From: an uncultured Kiritimatiellota bacterium
GTDB taxonomy: Bacteria > Verrucomicrobiota > Kiritimatiellia > RFP12 > UBA1067
Direction of reading: 5' to 3'
NCBI GenBank assembly: GCA_934621385.1
Contig: CAKTUI010000004.1
Span: 20,894 to 84,893, forward strand
DNA length: 64,000 nt
Part shown: one piece after another, positions 34,262 through 46,475 of the stretch
Layout of the letters: every line of letters begins with the position of its first letter
Position numbering within the stretch: the first letter of the stretch is position 1
Position numbers and translations under genes: made by a program
Notes under the pieces: generated by a model
What the model was told of the DNA's origin: nothing
What the model saw: only the letters and a program-made list of their open reading frames with translations
The model's database searches: none

Positions 34262-34298
34262 GTCGGACGGGATTCTCCCCCGTCCGACGTTTCTTTTT
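34262..34298 (+). terminator. Terminator of the small membrane-protein unit
   Basis: A perfect 10-bp stem GTCGGACGGG/CCCGTCCGAC with a 7-base loop, followed by GTTTCTTTTT. Confidence 0.9.
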
Positions 34299-34336
34299 GG
34301 ACGAAAAAGCGGTGAAAACAAGCACAAAACGGCTTC

Positions 34337-34375
34337 AAAGGTCGCGCAACCTTTGGTAAAGGTCTACAGACCTTT
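34337..34375. repeat. Two tandem 18-bp hairpins
   Basis: AAAGGT-CGCGCA-ACCTTT (34337-34354) and AAAGGT-CTACAG-ACCTTT (34358-34375): identical 6-bp stems, different 6-base loops, centres 21 bases apart. They sit between the small unit and hairpin array 2. The 34376-34580 stretch holds nothing else I can support. Confidence 0.75.
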
Positions 34376-34580
34376 TGCCGTGCTACCGCCAAGAAAACCA
34401 CCCTCACGGCAGGTTGAATGCGCCGCGAAAGGCACGGAAACGGCGCGGCAGTTGGCGGGATTCGCGGCAAAACGACCAGGTGGGGACACCGCTTCGACCG
34501 CATGCGCCCGTCCGCCCATAACCGAACAATTCGTGCATCAAGCGCACGATTCCGGCGAACGAGCGACTTCGCGGCGGATG

Positions 34581-34792
34581 CTCATGGGCAAGGCCCCGAC
34601 GCGGCAAGGGCAACCGCCGCGCCTCCCGTGCCCATCGGACGGAGACTTACTGCGCAGTAAATCAAGACTTACTGGGCAGTAAGTCTAAAGTTACTCAGGA
34701 GTAAGTTTTCTTCCGATGGGCACAGGAAATTCCTGTGATGCGTACGCGGCGCACTTCCCCTGCGCACGACAAGAAATTCCGATAAGCATCCG
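34581..34792. repeat. 22-bp-period hairpin array 2
   Basis: Units in strict 22-bp register: CCCG-TGCCCA-TCGG (34625), TTAC-TGCGCA-GTAA (34647), TTAC-TGGGCA-GTAA (34669), TTAC-TCAGGA-GTAA (34691), CCGA-TGGGCA-CAGG (34713), a degraded unit at 34735, CCCC-TGCGCA-CGAC (34757) and CCGA-TAAGCA-TCCG (34779). CTCA-TGGGCA-AGGC at 34581 is also in register. Three consecutive units have perfectly complementary arms. The array ends about 100 bases before the mfd -35. Confidence 0.85.
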
Positions 34793-34891
34793 AAGGTAGG
34801 ATCATGCCCATACTCCCCATCTCTTTCCCTATCTTCTTCCTGCTCTGGTGCGCAATAAAATTCAAAATTTATGGTTGTCTCCCTTACCATA

Positions 34892-34921
34892 TTGCCGTTT
34901 CAACCATTTTTGTGATACAAT
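34892..34921 (+). promoter_or_regulatory. Promoter of mfd
   Basis: TTGCCG (34892-34897), 18-base spacer, TACAAT (34916-34921) with an extended TGA. The ATG follows only seven bases after the -10, implying a leaderless mRNA. Confidence 0.65.
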
Positions 34922-34928
34922 TCCCGCC

Positions 34929-38072
<3,144 letters not shown>

Positions 38073-38076
38073 CAGC

Positions 38077-38799
38077 CTACGTGCGGATGAAGACATGGTT
38101 CGTGGCCCGCTCCGAACGGTCGGCCACCAGTTCATGTTGCTTCAGAAGATGCAGGGCCTGCCGCGCAACGGCCTCGGACGGTTCGACAACGACCGCCCGC
38201 CCATCCACCACTTTCTGAATCAGATTCATCAAGTGCGGAAAATGCGTACAGCCCAGCACAAGATAATCGGCACCTGCGGCAAGCAATGGCTCAATCCGTG
38301 CACGGACGATGCGCTCCGCCTCGGTGCCTGACATTTCGCCGCGCTCGACAAGCGTAACGAACTCGTCGGCAACCGCCGCGAGAACGGTGACATCCTTCGC
38401 GAACTTGCGCTTCGTCTCCCGATAAAGGCGACCGCTAAATGTCCCGACTGTTGCCAGGACTCCAACGACCCCGCTTCGCGAATGGAGGGCCGCAGGCTTG
38501 ACCGCCGGCTCGATGCCGACGAAAGGAATCTCCGGATGATTCGCCCGCAGGGTGTCAATCGCCGCCGCCGTCGCCGTGTTGCAGGCTACGACAATCATCT
38601 TGCAGTCGTACTTCAGCAACACGGCGACATTCTCCTCCGAGATTCGACGAATCTCATGCGCCGAACGATTCCCATAGGGGCAGTTCCGCGAATCGGCAAT
38701 GTAGACCGTCTCCTCGTTGGGACAAAGTCGTCGAAAGGCCTCAAGGATGCAGAGTCCTCCAAGACCCGAATCAAAGAAACCCACGGGGGCGTTGTTCAT
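38077..38799 (-). CDS. murI: Glutamate racemase
   Basis: Makes D-glutamate for peptidoglycan. The 240-residue protein carries FFDSGLGGLCILEAFRR, ADSRNCPYGNRSAHEI, the first catalytic cysteine in VACNTATAAAI and the second in VLGCTHFPHLMNLI. All active-site segments are present; the size is slightly short of the usual 255-285. The ATG overlaps the folB stop by four bases, so it is the last gene of the long minus-strand series. Confidence 0.95.
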   Translation of the reverse strand: MNNAPVGFFDSGLGGLCILEAFRRLCPNEETVYIADSRNCPYGNRSAHEIRRISEENVAVLLKYDCKMIVVACNTATAAAIDTLRANHPEIPFVGIEPAVKPAALHSRSGVVGVLATVGTFSGRLYRETKRKFAKDVTVLAAVADEFVTLVERGEMSGTEAERIVRARIEPLLAAGADYLVLGCTHFPHLMNLIQKVVDGRAVVVEPSEAVARQALHLLKQHELVADRSERATNHVFIRT

Positions 38800-39152
38800 G
38801 ACGGATTGCGCCGCCCCTCATAAATCGCCGAACACGACTCAAGGTGGGCAATCGTCCCCGACTTTGTGACGGTGACGCGGGCGGCATGAACGCGCGAATC
38901 GGCGAGACATTCATCAAAGGCAATCTTCGCGGCGCGCTCAATCATCTGGCACTTCTCGCGGCACAATGCGCGGCGGATGCGATCGGCAAGTGTCGGATAG
39001 TCGACGGTATCCGTCAACTCATCCGTTCGGGCGGACGCATCGTCGATTTCCAATTCCGCATCAATCCGCAACCGCTGCAGGCGGATGCGCTCATCCATCC
39101 GCTCGCCAATCACGCAATCCACGTCCAGTCCATTCAGTCGTAGCGTCAGCAT
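38796..39152 (-). CDS. folB: Dihydroneopterin aldolase
   Basis: A 118-residue tunnelling-fold enzyme that cleaves dihydroneopterin to 6-hydroxymethyl-dihydropterin in folate synthesis. It shows LRLNGLDVDCVIGERMDER at the N-terminus (family consensus usually G-x-x-G near here), DELTDTVDYPTLADRI with the conserved Tyr, the glutamate region MIERAAKIAFDECL and VTVTKSGT. The length is exactly typical. It lies between a TPR gene and murI. The pterin-binding N-terminal segment differs somewhat from consensus, so a related pterin enzyme is a minor alternative. Confidence 0.85.
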   Translation of the reverse strand: MLTLRLNGLDVDCVIGERMDERIRLQRLRIDAELEIDDASARTDELTDTVDYPTLADRIRRALCREKCQMIERAAKIAFDECLADSRVHAARVTVTKSGTIAHLESCSAIYEGRRNPS

Positions 39153-39167
39153 CAGGCCCCACCTTCC

Positions 39168-40724
39168 TTAGTGCTCCGCCGGTTGTCCAAGCGGTGTCAG
39201 CGCCGGATCCGAATAGGGTGCCGAGGGGTCGACCACGGCAAAGGAAATGAAGCTCGGTGCTCCCCAGCCTGTATCCTTCTTCTTCGCAAAGACGGCGATA
39301 TCCACACGATTTGTCGGGGACATCTTCGTCCGGTCAATCGTCACGAGTGCCGAATCGGCTCCAATCCGCTCAACCCGAGCCGCGCCCAGGTCGTCGTGGA
39401 CGCACGAGAAGTTGAATTCGCAACCGGGAATGCTTTTCGCCTCAATCGTAAACATCCGTTCGTCCAAATCTGCCCGCAGGACATAGGCCCAGGCGAAAGC
39501 ACTGCTATAGGTCAATTCGGGCCAAGCCGGCCGTTCGGCAATCGGCTGCGGAACAACCGAAACCAGGGCCAGGGGCGGAACATCCTCGACGCGCAGATCG
39601 TGCGCCATCTTCTTCAGGCGCGGCAAATCCAGACGGTTCGGATGAAAGGCCGTCGGATGCGCCTTCCCCGTCAGGTAGTCCGCGTCGGAATCGACCCCCT
39701 TCAGGCTTTTGCGAATCAGCGTTTGAATGACGGGGGCGAGTAGCCCCTGCTCAACAATTGACTTTTTCACGGACGGTTGCAACGAGCGGCTCACCTCCAG
39801 GGCCGCCCGCAGGTAGGGCAGGTCAGACCAGCTCCGTCCGGCCGTCGTCAGCCAATACGGCGTCACCGAGGCAAAGACATCGTTGTTTGTTCCTACGGGC
39901 GCACAGTCCGCATTCGCCGGAAAGGCCCAGAACTGATTGGAGAGGTAGAACTTCGTCATCCGGCCAATCATCGCCCCCGCCTCGGTCGTCATCATCGCAC
40001 GCGGCAACGACCGCCAGTAGGGCCCAGCCGTCAGGGCGCGGCTGCAGTTCCCGAACACGGGATAGGGGAAGAGGACATTCGGGAAATCCAATCCCATCCG
40101 CCGCGACTCGCCATCCTTGTCCAGTTTGACGCGGGTCAGCCCCGGATAATTCGTGACGACCAGCAACGAATGCCCCCCGTCGCGGTTCATGTACAGGTCA
40201 CCGACATTTCCACCACTCGACGCGGCGGCTAACTTCATCTGGGCGACAAAGCAACCGAGGTCAAAGTCCCACCTCATGTTCTGCGCCCCAAGGGCCATCT
40301 GCCGTCCGAAGATTCCTGTCGCCTCAACGGTCGCAAGCGGCCCAATCATCAGAGGACGCGTCTGCATCTCCCGCGCATACTCCACAAGTTCGGAAAAACG
40401 CCGTTCCTTCGCCAGTTGCTTGAGGTCATTGTCCTTCTGAATGGCATCCACGTCGCGGAAGCCAAGGTCAATGGCCTTCTCAAGTTCATCAAGTGCCGGC
40501 TTGTGATTCTTCAGATAGGCAAGCGAGCAGGCGAGATTGTAGTGCCACGTCGGGTCGTCGGGCAGAAGCGCAACGCCCTTCTTGCTCGCCGAAATCATCG
40601 TCTTGGTATCCCCCTCACGGACGGCCTCGACGAACTCGTTTCGCAGGGCCTCGTGCCGCGCCTGGCGCGAGGGGTAGTCCCAAATGGAAAGGACGGCCAG
40701 AATCAGAGTTGTGACAATCGACAT
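39168..40724 (-). CDS. TPR-containing membrane or secreted protein of unknown function
   Basis: 518 residues. The first 15 residues are hydrophobic (SIVTTLILAVLSIW), suggesting a signal or anchor. A short TPR block follows (TWHYNLACSLAYLKNHKPALDELEKAIDLGF, residues about 58-90). The remaining 400 residues, with NVGDLYMNRDGGHSL and repeated short hydrophobic strands, match nothing I recognise. It follows the larger GYF/coiled-coil gene by three bases and precedes folB by 15, so it belongs to the glgP series. Confidence 0.7.
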   Translation of the reverse strand: MSIVTTLILAVLSIWDYPSRQARHEALRNEFVEAVREGDTKTMISASKKGVALLPDDPTWHYNLACSLAYLKNHKPALDELEKAIDLGFRDVDAIQKDNDLKQLAKERRFSELVEYAREMQTRPLMIGPLATVEATGIFGRQMALGAQNMRWDFDLGCFVAQMKLAAASSGGNVGDLYMNRDGGHSLLVVTNYPGLTRVKLDKDGESRRMGLDFPNVLFPYPVFGNCSRALTAGPYWRSLPRAMMTTEAGAMIGRMTKFYLSNQFWAFPANADCAPVGTNNDVFASVTPYWLTTAGRSWSDLPYLRAALEVSRSLQPSVKKSIVEQGLLAPVIQTLIRKSLKGVDSDADYLTGKAHPTAFHPNRLDLPRLKKMAHDLRVEDVPPLALVSVVPQPIAERPAWPELTYSSAFAWAYVLRADLDERMFTIEAKSIPGCEFNFSCVHDDLGAARVERIGADSALVTIDRTKMSPTNRVDIAVFAKKKDTGWGAPSFISFAVVDPSAPYSDPALTPLGQPAEH

Positions 40725-40727
40725 CGC

Positions 40728-42188
40728 TTACCTCTTAAGACGCATCCAGCCCGGCAGCTTGACCATGCGGGCCTCGCGGCTCTGGTTTGTTGAAAGCGAC
40801 TGCGCGGTTCCGATGGAGGGCGATTCAAGCGAAGCCAGCCGCGCCATCAGGGCCTGCTGGTTCGCCGCCTGGCTCTGACGCAGTTCCTCGCACTTCTGCC
40901 GCTCGGCCAGCAGTTCCTTTTCACGCAACTGAAGCCGTTCGCGGAGTTCCTGCGCCTCAAGACGCAACTGGGTCATATCCTTCGCCCCGGCGGCGAGACG
41001 CGCCTCTGCGGCACGCTGGAGGCTCAACTTGTCCGACAACTCGCGAATCTTCGACTCGTAGTCAAGCGTCTTGCGCTCACCCAGTCGACGAAGATCCTCA
41101 AGTTCCTTGCGGAGACGGACCGTCCGCGGGTCCTCGGGACGATCGATGAGAGCCTTGCGCGTCATGTCCTCGATATTCGCTCCCGCCCGCTTCAGCAATT
41201 CGCGCCGACGCTCCAGCAGACGATCGGCCCGCTCCTGATGACGGCGACGAAAGGCCTCGGCCTCGGCTTTTTCGGCCTCCAGCATCGTGCGCAGTTCCTC
41301 CGCCTCCTTCGTCATCACGGAATACATGGCCGCCTGAATGTCGGCGACCTCACTGGCGGCCTGCGGAAGACGACGCAACTCGTCCTCCAGAGCCTTTACC
41401 TGCTCGGATAGTTTGGCCTCACGCGAAGCGGCATCCTTGAGCGCACGCTGGAACTCGTTCTCACGATCGCCTGCCGTCCGCACCTGCTGCCCCAAGTCCT
41501 GAATCTGCTGACGCAAGTCGGCTTCACGCGCAGCGGCGGCCTTCGCCGCCTCGTCCATCCGATTCTGCAACTCCGTCGTGTGGCGACGCTCCTCGGCAAG
41601 AAGTTCCTCAAGCTCATGGACACGCGTCTCATCCACAACGACCTTCTCAACTTCCCGCTCCACAATCTTCTCGACCGGGACTTCGACAATCTTCTCTACT
41701 ATTTTCTCAACGGGGACTTCCACGATTTTCTCAATGACACGCGGAGCCTCTGCGGATGGCTTCTGCTCATTGGGTGCGCGCTCCGCTTCCAAAGGGCGCG
41801 ATACCACCTCTTCTGCCGCAACCTCGGGTTCGCCCTGTTGCGGCATCACCGGGGCAACGATCTCGTCCTCGGTGGCATCGATCGTCTCGGGCGGGAACGG
41901 TTCATGCGTCTCAACCATCCGCGCCGTCTGGGGCAACCGTCCGCTCGCCAACAGGGCCTCCGCCGCCGCACGGTTAAACGGTCCTCGCGGATTGCCATCC
42001 CCGATGTCAATCGAGAAGCGCATGTCAAGGAAAGGAATGTCCTCCACCCGTTGCCAGATTTCATTATCGTCCGAAATCTCCTGCCCCGGCTGGATGCGCC
42101 CCATTCGCGCCCACTCAACAAGCCGTTCGCGCGTCTCAGGGCCAAATGTCTCGTCCTGCGTTCGCAGATACCATTTCTTCTCGTTCAT
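40728..42188 (-). CDS. GYF-like domain protein with long coiled coil
   Basis: 486 residues. Residues 1-60 form a GYF_2/DUF4339-like domain (WYLRTQDETFGPETRERLVEWARMG, IQPGQEIS), which binds proline-rich or hydrophobic peptides. A second, partial copy follows (NPRGPFNRAAAEALLASGRL, about 66-85). A repeated VEKIVE/VPVEKIVE segment (residues about 155-185) starts a coiled coil that runs almost to the C-terminus, rich in Glu, Arg, Gln and Ala. No signal peptide is seen, so it is probably a cytoplasmic scaffold. It overlaps its smaller paralogue upstream by four bases. Confidence 0.8.
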   Translation of the reverse strand: MNEKKWYLRTQDETFGPETRERLVEWARMGRIQPGQEISDDNEIWQRVEDIPFLDMRFSIDIGDGNPRGPFNRAAAEALLASGRLPQTARMVETHEPFPPETIDATEDEIVAPVMPQQGEPEVAAEEVVSRPLEAERAPNEQKPSAEAPRVIEKIVEVPVEKIVEKIVEVPVEKIVEREVEKVVVDETRVHELEELLAEERRHTTELQNRMDEAAKAAAAREADLRQQIQDLGQQVRTAGDRENEFQRALKDAASREAKLSEQVKALEDELRRLPQAASEVADIQAAMYSVMTKEAEELRTMLEAEKAEAEAFRRRHQERADRLLERRRELLKRAGANIEDMTRKALIDRPEDPRTVRLRKELEDLRRLGERKTLDYESKIRELSDKLSLQRAAEARLAAGAKDMTQLRLEAQELRERLQLREKELLAERQKCEELRQSQAANQQALMARLASLESPSIGTAQSLSTNQSREARMVKLPGWMRLKR

Positions 42189-43063
42189 TTTCTGCCCCCA
42201 AACATATTCCCAATGCCAAGCCCCTGACGCTTGGCAACTGAAAGTTCACGCCGTGCGGCGGCCTCCAGTGCCGCCAATCCGGCCGCGCCGCCCCTTCCAC
42301 CCATGGACAGCGGCGACTTGGGCGGCGGCGGATTCGTCTGAACGACTTCCGGCACAAGGGCCTTCGACTTCTCGACGGCCGAGAACTTCGTCACAGACAC
42401 CAACTGTGCGCGGAGATCGTCAAGTTCCGCTTCCGCCACGCGTACGCGCTGCCGCAGGACCTCGCATTCGGACTCTGCTTTCTTCGCCCGACTGGACTCG
42501 GCTTCCATCCGCGTCTCCAACTCCTCGACGCGCTCGCGTCCCGAAAAGGCCTCCGCCTGCATGGCCGCAATCCGTTGCTCAAAATCCCTCGTGCGCTCAT
42601 CCTGCGCGGCCGTCAACTCGGAGAGCTTGGCTTCCATAAAGGCCAAGCTCCTCTTGGTCGTCTCGACCTGCTGGGCCGCCTGCCGCTCAAGATCGGCAAT
42701 CGTCGATTTTGACGCGCTGAGTTCAGTCTCCAGCCGCTGACGCTCAGCATCGCCCCGCCCGTCGTCCAAACGATAGAGACGAACCGCCGCGCCGTCCAAT
42801 GATCCACCCGCCAACAGACCGTCGACAACGGCCCGGTTGAAGGGTCCATAGAACATCCCCAGCGGCGTCTCAACAAGCCAGACCATCGCCAGTTCCTTCA
42901 CGTCTGGAGCCGCAATCCAGTGCTCCTTGTCGTGCGAAAGTGAAAAGGTCGGCTCGATGCGAGAATCCTTCGCCCAGTCAAGGAGAGTCGGGGTATCAAT
43001 CGGCCCGAAGACCGCATTGTCCCCTCCTCTCACATACCAGGTCGCTGGATTCTCGCCCGCCAT
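42185..43063 (-). CDS. GYF-like domain protein with coiled coil, smaller paralogue
   Basis: 292 residues with the same order as its neighbour: an N-terminal GYF_2-like domain (TWYVRGGDNAVFGPIDTPTLLDWAKDS), a second half-copy (VETPLGMFYGPFNRAVVDGLL), a coiled coil from about residue 105 to 230, then a Pro/Gly-rich linker and a short tail ending LGIGNMFGGRK. The pair probably arose by duplication and may form a hetero-oligomer. The start overlaps the glgP stop by one base (TGATG). Function unknown. Confidence 0.8.
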   Translation of the reverse strand: MAGENPATWYVRGGDNAVFGPIDTPTLLDWAKDSRIEPTFSLSHDKEHWIAAPDVKELAMVWLVETPLGMFYGPFNRAVVDGLLAGGSLDGAAVRLYRLDDGRGDAERQRLETELSASKSTIADLERQAAQQVETTKRSLAFMEAKLSELTAAQDERTRDFEQRIAAMQAEAFSGRERVEELETRMEAESSRAKKAESECEVLRQRVRVAEAELDDLRAQLVSVTKFSAVEKSKALVPEVVQTNPPPPKSPLSMGGRGGAAGLAALEAAARRELSVAKRQGLGIGNMFGGRK

Positions 43064-45531
43064 CAGTTGAACTTCACCGGCTCAACATGCCAAATGTCGT
43101 TCGCATATTCCATAATCGCGCGATCGCTGGAGAAGAGTCCCGAGCGGGCGATGTTGATGAGCGACATCTTGTTCCACTTCTTCGCATTGCGATAGGTCGC
43201 GTCAATGCGATCCTGCGCATCGCTGTAGCTGCGCAGGTCGGCCAACAGCATGTAGAAGTCGTTGTAGTCGAGAAGCGAGCGGATGATCGGGTCGTAGAGG
43301 CCCGGCTCAAGAAGCGAGAACACATTGGCCTTGATCATGTCGAGGGCCTGGCGAATCTCGGGATCCTTCTCGTAGTAGTCACGCGAGCGGTAGGTCGGAC
43401 GCAACTTGGCCACGTCCTCCGTGCGAAGGCCGAAGAGGAACATATTGTCGTCACCAACCGACTCGTTGATTTCGACGTTCGCGCCATCGTACGTTCCCAG
43501 CGTCAGGGCACCGTTCATCATGAACTTCATGTTGCCCGTACCCGAGGCCTCCATACCCGCGAGCGAGATCTGCTCCGAGACCTCCGCCGCCGGCATAATC
43601 TTCTCCGCGAGAGACACGCGGTAGTCCGGCAGGAAGGCAACCGACAGGCGACCACGCGTCTTCGGATTCGCATTCACGACATTCGCAACACCGTGAATCA
43701 AGCGGATGATAAGCTTAGCCATGTAGTAACCTGGAGCCGCCTTCGCCGCGAAGATGAAGCTCCTCGGCACGGGATCGTAGGTCGCATCGTTGACCAGCCG
43801 GTTGTAAAACATGATGATGTAAAGAACCAGCATGAGCTGACGCTTGTACTCGTGCAGACGCTTGACCTGAACGTCGAAAATCGCGTTCGGATCCAGCGAG
43901 ATGCCGAGATTGTTCTTCACCCAGTTCGAGAGCTGGCCCTTGTTCGAACGCTTGATCTTCGCGAGCGCATCCAGGAAGTTCGCATTGCCAATGAACTTCT
44001 CCAAGCCGCTGAGGCGGTCGAGATGGGTAATCCAGCTGTCGCCGATGGACTCGGAAATGAGCTGAGCGAGCATCGGATTCGCCTTGAGCAACCAGCGACG
44101 CGGCGTAATGCCATTCGTCACGTTGTGGAACTTCTCAGGATAAAGTTCGTAGAAGTCCTTGAAGAGGCTGTCCTTCAGAATCTGCGTGTGCAGTTTCGCA
44201 ACGCCATTCACGCTCGACGAGCCGACAATGCACATATTGGCCATGCGGACATAGCGCTCGCCGTTCTCGTCGATGAGGGACATCCGACGCAGGCGGGCGA
44301 TGTCGCCCGGATACATCGCGGAAATCTTCTGCAAGAACCGCCCGTTGATCTCGTAGATGAGCTGCAGGTGACGCGGCAGGAGACGCTCCATCATCGGCAC
44401 AGGCCACTTCTCCAACGCCTCCGGCAGAATCGTGTGGTTCGTGTAGCCGGTCGAACGGCAGGTCAAGTCCCACGCCTTGTCCCAGTCAAGCCCTTCCTCA
44501 TCAATCAGCACACGCATCAGTTCGGGGATGATGAGAGCCGGGTGAGTCTCGTTCAGGTGAATGAAAACCTTGTCGGGAAGCGCATCCCACGTCTCGTTCT
44601 GCTCGCGGTAGCGGCGGAGAATGTCCTTCAGCGAACAGGCGACGAAGAAGTACTGCTGACGCAGACGCAGTTCCTTACCCGCCATCGTGTTGTCGTTCGG
44701 GTAAAGGACCTTCGTCAGGTTCTCAGCCAGAACCTTCGACTCGACGGCTTCGACATAACTGCCCTTGTTGAAGTCGTCCAGGTTGAACTCATCAACCGAG
44801 CGGGCGGACCAAAGGCGAAGGGAGTTCACGGCGTGGTTGTAGCCGACAATCGGCAAGTCGTAGGGGATGCCCTCAACCGTCTCGGTCGGCACCCAACGCC
44901 ACTGCTGACGGCCGTCGATTGTCGCGCACTCGACATGACCACCAAAGTTCACGTTCTGCGAATACTCCGGACGCGCCATCTCCCACGGATAGCCGTTCTT
45001 GAGCCACTGGTCAGGCTCCTCAACCTGCTGACCGTCGACAATCTTCTGGCGGAAGATGCCGAAGTCGTAGCGCAAACCGTAGCCCATTCCAGCGAGATCG
45101 AGCGTGGACATCGAGTCCAGATAGCACGCGGCAAGACGGCCAAGCCCGCCATTTCCGAGGCCTGCATCCGTCTCAAAGTCGCGCAGGTCGTTCCAATTGA
45201 TGCCGTAGTCCTTCAGGGCATCGCGGCAGAGCTGGTCGGCCTTCAAGTTGATGACATTGTTGCCCAGAAGACGGCCAATCAGGAACTCAAGGCTCAAGTA
45301 GTAGACACGCTTCGTGTTCTGGTGGTGATAGACTTCCTGCGTGTTAATCCAGCGTTCGACGATGCGGTCACGGACGGCATTCGCAAACGCGGTGTACTTG
45401 TCACGGTCGGTTGCCCTCAGATCGTCCTTGCAGAGCGAGTACCGCAAATGCCAGGCGAAGTCTTCCTTCAGACCCTCAACGGACATTTCAACGCGGCGGT
45501 CTTTCTTCCTACTTGCTGTTTTCTTCTCCAT
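43063..45531 (-). CDS. glgP: Glycogen/alpha-glucan phosphorylase
   Basis: 822-residue GT35 enzyme that releases glucose-1-phosphate from glycogen. It opens with WHLRYSLCKD and VYYLSLEFLIGRLLGNNVINL, carries GLGNGGLGRLAACYLDSMSTL (phosphate and glucan site), RMANMCIVGSSSVNGVAKLH and KRLHEYKRQLM. The pyridoxal-phosphate lysine is Lys669 in SGTGNMKFMMNGALTLGT. Length matches bacterial GlgP. The GYF/coiled-coil genes follow without a gap, an unusual partnership. A 38-base gap separates it from the AsmA-like gene, so it is probably expressed by read-through. Confidence 0.97.
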   Translation of the reverse strand: MEKKTASRKKDRRVEMSVEGLKEDFAWHLRYSLCKDDLRATDRDKYTAFANAVRDRIVERWINTQEVYHHQNTKRVYYLSLEFLIGRLLGNNVINLKADQLCRDALKDYGINWNDLRDFETDAGLGNGGLGRLAACYLDSMSTLDLAGMGYGLRYDFGIFRQKIVDGQQVEEPDQWLKNGYPWEMARPEYSQNVNFGGHVECATIDGRQQWRWVPTETVEGIPYDLPIVGYNHAVNSLRLWSARSVDEFNLDDFNKGSYVEAVESKVLAENLTKVLYPNDNTMAGKELRLRQQYFFVACSLKDILRRYREQNETWDALPDKVFIHLNETHPALIIPELMRVLIDEEGLDWDKAWDLTCRSTGYTNHTILPEALEKWPVPMMERLLPRHLQLIYEINGRFLQKISAMYPGDIARLRRMSLIDENGERYVRMANMCIVGSSSVNGVAKLHTQILKDSLFKDFYELYPEKFHNVTNGITPRRWLLKANPMLAQLISESIGDSWITHLDRLSGLEKFIGNANFLDALAKIKRSNKGQLSNWVKNNLGISLDPNAIFDVQVKRLHEYKRQLMLVLYIIMFYNRLVNDATYDPVPRSFIFAAKAAPGYYMAKLIIRLIHGVANVVNANPKTRGRLSVAFLPDYRVSLAEKIMPAAEVSEQISLAGMEASGTGNMKFMMNGALTLGTYDGANVEINESVGDDNMFLFGLRTEDVAKLRPTYRSRDYYEKDPEIRQALDMIKANVFSLLEPGLYDPIIRSLLDYNDFYMLLADLRSYSDAQDRIDATYRNAKKWNKMSLINIARSGLFSSDRAIMEYANDIWHVEPVKFN

Positions 45532-45569
45532 GTTTTCCTAACTCCGATGATCGGTTCAGTCCATCATCC

Positions 45570-46475
45570 TTATTTCTTGAACAGGTTCTTGAATGTCTTT
45601 CCAACATCCTTGAAAGTCTTCGCGGCCGAATCGACGGCATCCGTCGCCTTGTCGAGCGCATTGCCAACGCCCTGCGCGGAATCGAGCAGGACCTGCGCCC
45701 CCGAGTCAAGCACCTCGCCCGTCGCACCAATTGCGGAGGCGGTGCCCTCAACACCGGCTCCGATGAGATTCGTGCTCTGGTTGAAGGCCCCCGTACCGAG
45801 GTTGATGAGTCCGCCACCAAGGGCGGTCGCCGACTTCTGAATGGCGTCCCAAATGGCAATGCCCGCATTCTCAAACTCGATGCCGCCCGTCTCGCGGCCA
45901 ATGTCCGTCAGTGTAATAATCGTCGGCAACGGAATCGGCAACTTGCCATACTGAACAACCAGGCCTTCGATGCGAATGCGGTCGATGACAACCTTTCGTT
46001 CCGCGTTCGTCGCGGCGTTACCGTCATCCGCCGCAACCTCCTCGACGGGTACCTCATCCTTTTTCTCCGCCGGTGAACTGGCGTGCGCGGCAATGGCGAC
46101 GAAGTTGTTCGTCCCGTCCTCACTCGTAATGGAGACGAACACGTCCTTCACCTGCACGTCTCGAATGACAATCGTATCCGAAAGCACGGTTCCCATGTCC
46201 ACGTCAACATCGAGGCTACCAAGCGTCAGGGCCTGCTCGGGGCTGTAGCCGCTCGGGTTGTCAAGGCGCACGTCGCCGACGTGCAGCTTGCCAATGTAGT
46301 AGTTGAGGCCGAACGAACCCAGCACAAAATCCGTCCCCGTGTACGAGGGAACGACCTTGTTCGCCACACGCGTCGCCACCGGCCCAATCCAAAGGGGCAA
46401 GGTCAGCAGAAGCACAACAACAAGAGCCACCAGGCTCAAGACGACAATACCAACGACTTTCAAGGCCTTCTTCAT
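45570..46475 (-). CDS. AsmA-like membrane-anchored protein
   Basis: 301 residues with one long N-terminal transmembrane helix (about 7-32) and an AsmA-type beta segment (LGSFGLNYYIGKLHVGDVRLDNPSGYSPEQAL, then LGSLDVDVDMGTVLSDTIVIRDVQVKDVFV), followed by IDRIRIEGLVVQYG. AsmA-family proteins bridge the periplasm and help lipid traffic to the outer membrane. The C-terminal 80 residues are an Ala/Gly/Asp amphipathic stretch ending FKNLFKK. It follows a LolA-like gene with a 4-base overlap, which supports an envelope-biogenesis role. It is short for the family. Confidence 0.75.
   Translation of the reverse strand: MKKALKVVGIVVLSLVALVVVLLLTLPLWIGPVATRVANKVVPSYTGTDFVLGSFGLNYYIGKLHVGDVRLDNPSGYSPEQALTLGSLDVDVDMGTVLSDTIVIRDVQVKDVFVSITSEDGTNNFVAIAAHASSPAEKKDEVPVEEVAADDGNAATNAERKVVIDRIRIEGLVVQYGKLPIPLPTIITLTDIGRETGGIEFENAGIAIWDAIQKSATALGGGLINLGTGAFNQSTNLIGAGVEGTASAIGATGEVLDSGAQVLLDSAQGVGNALDKATDAVDSAAKTFKDVGKTFKNLFKK

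Noticed and set aside
42940..45840. Plus-strand open frame of 966 codons opposite glgP
   Set aside because: It is antisense to a gene with clear family motifs; long antisense frames are expected at this GC and no domain appears in it.
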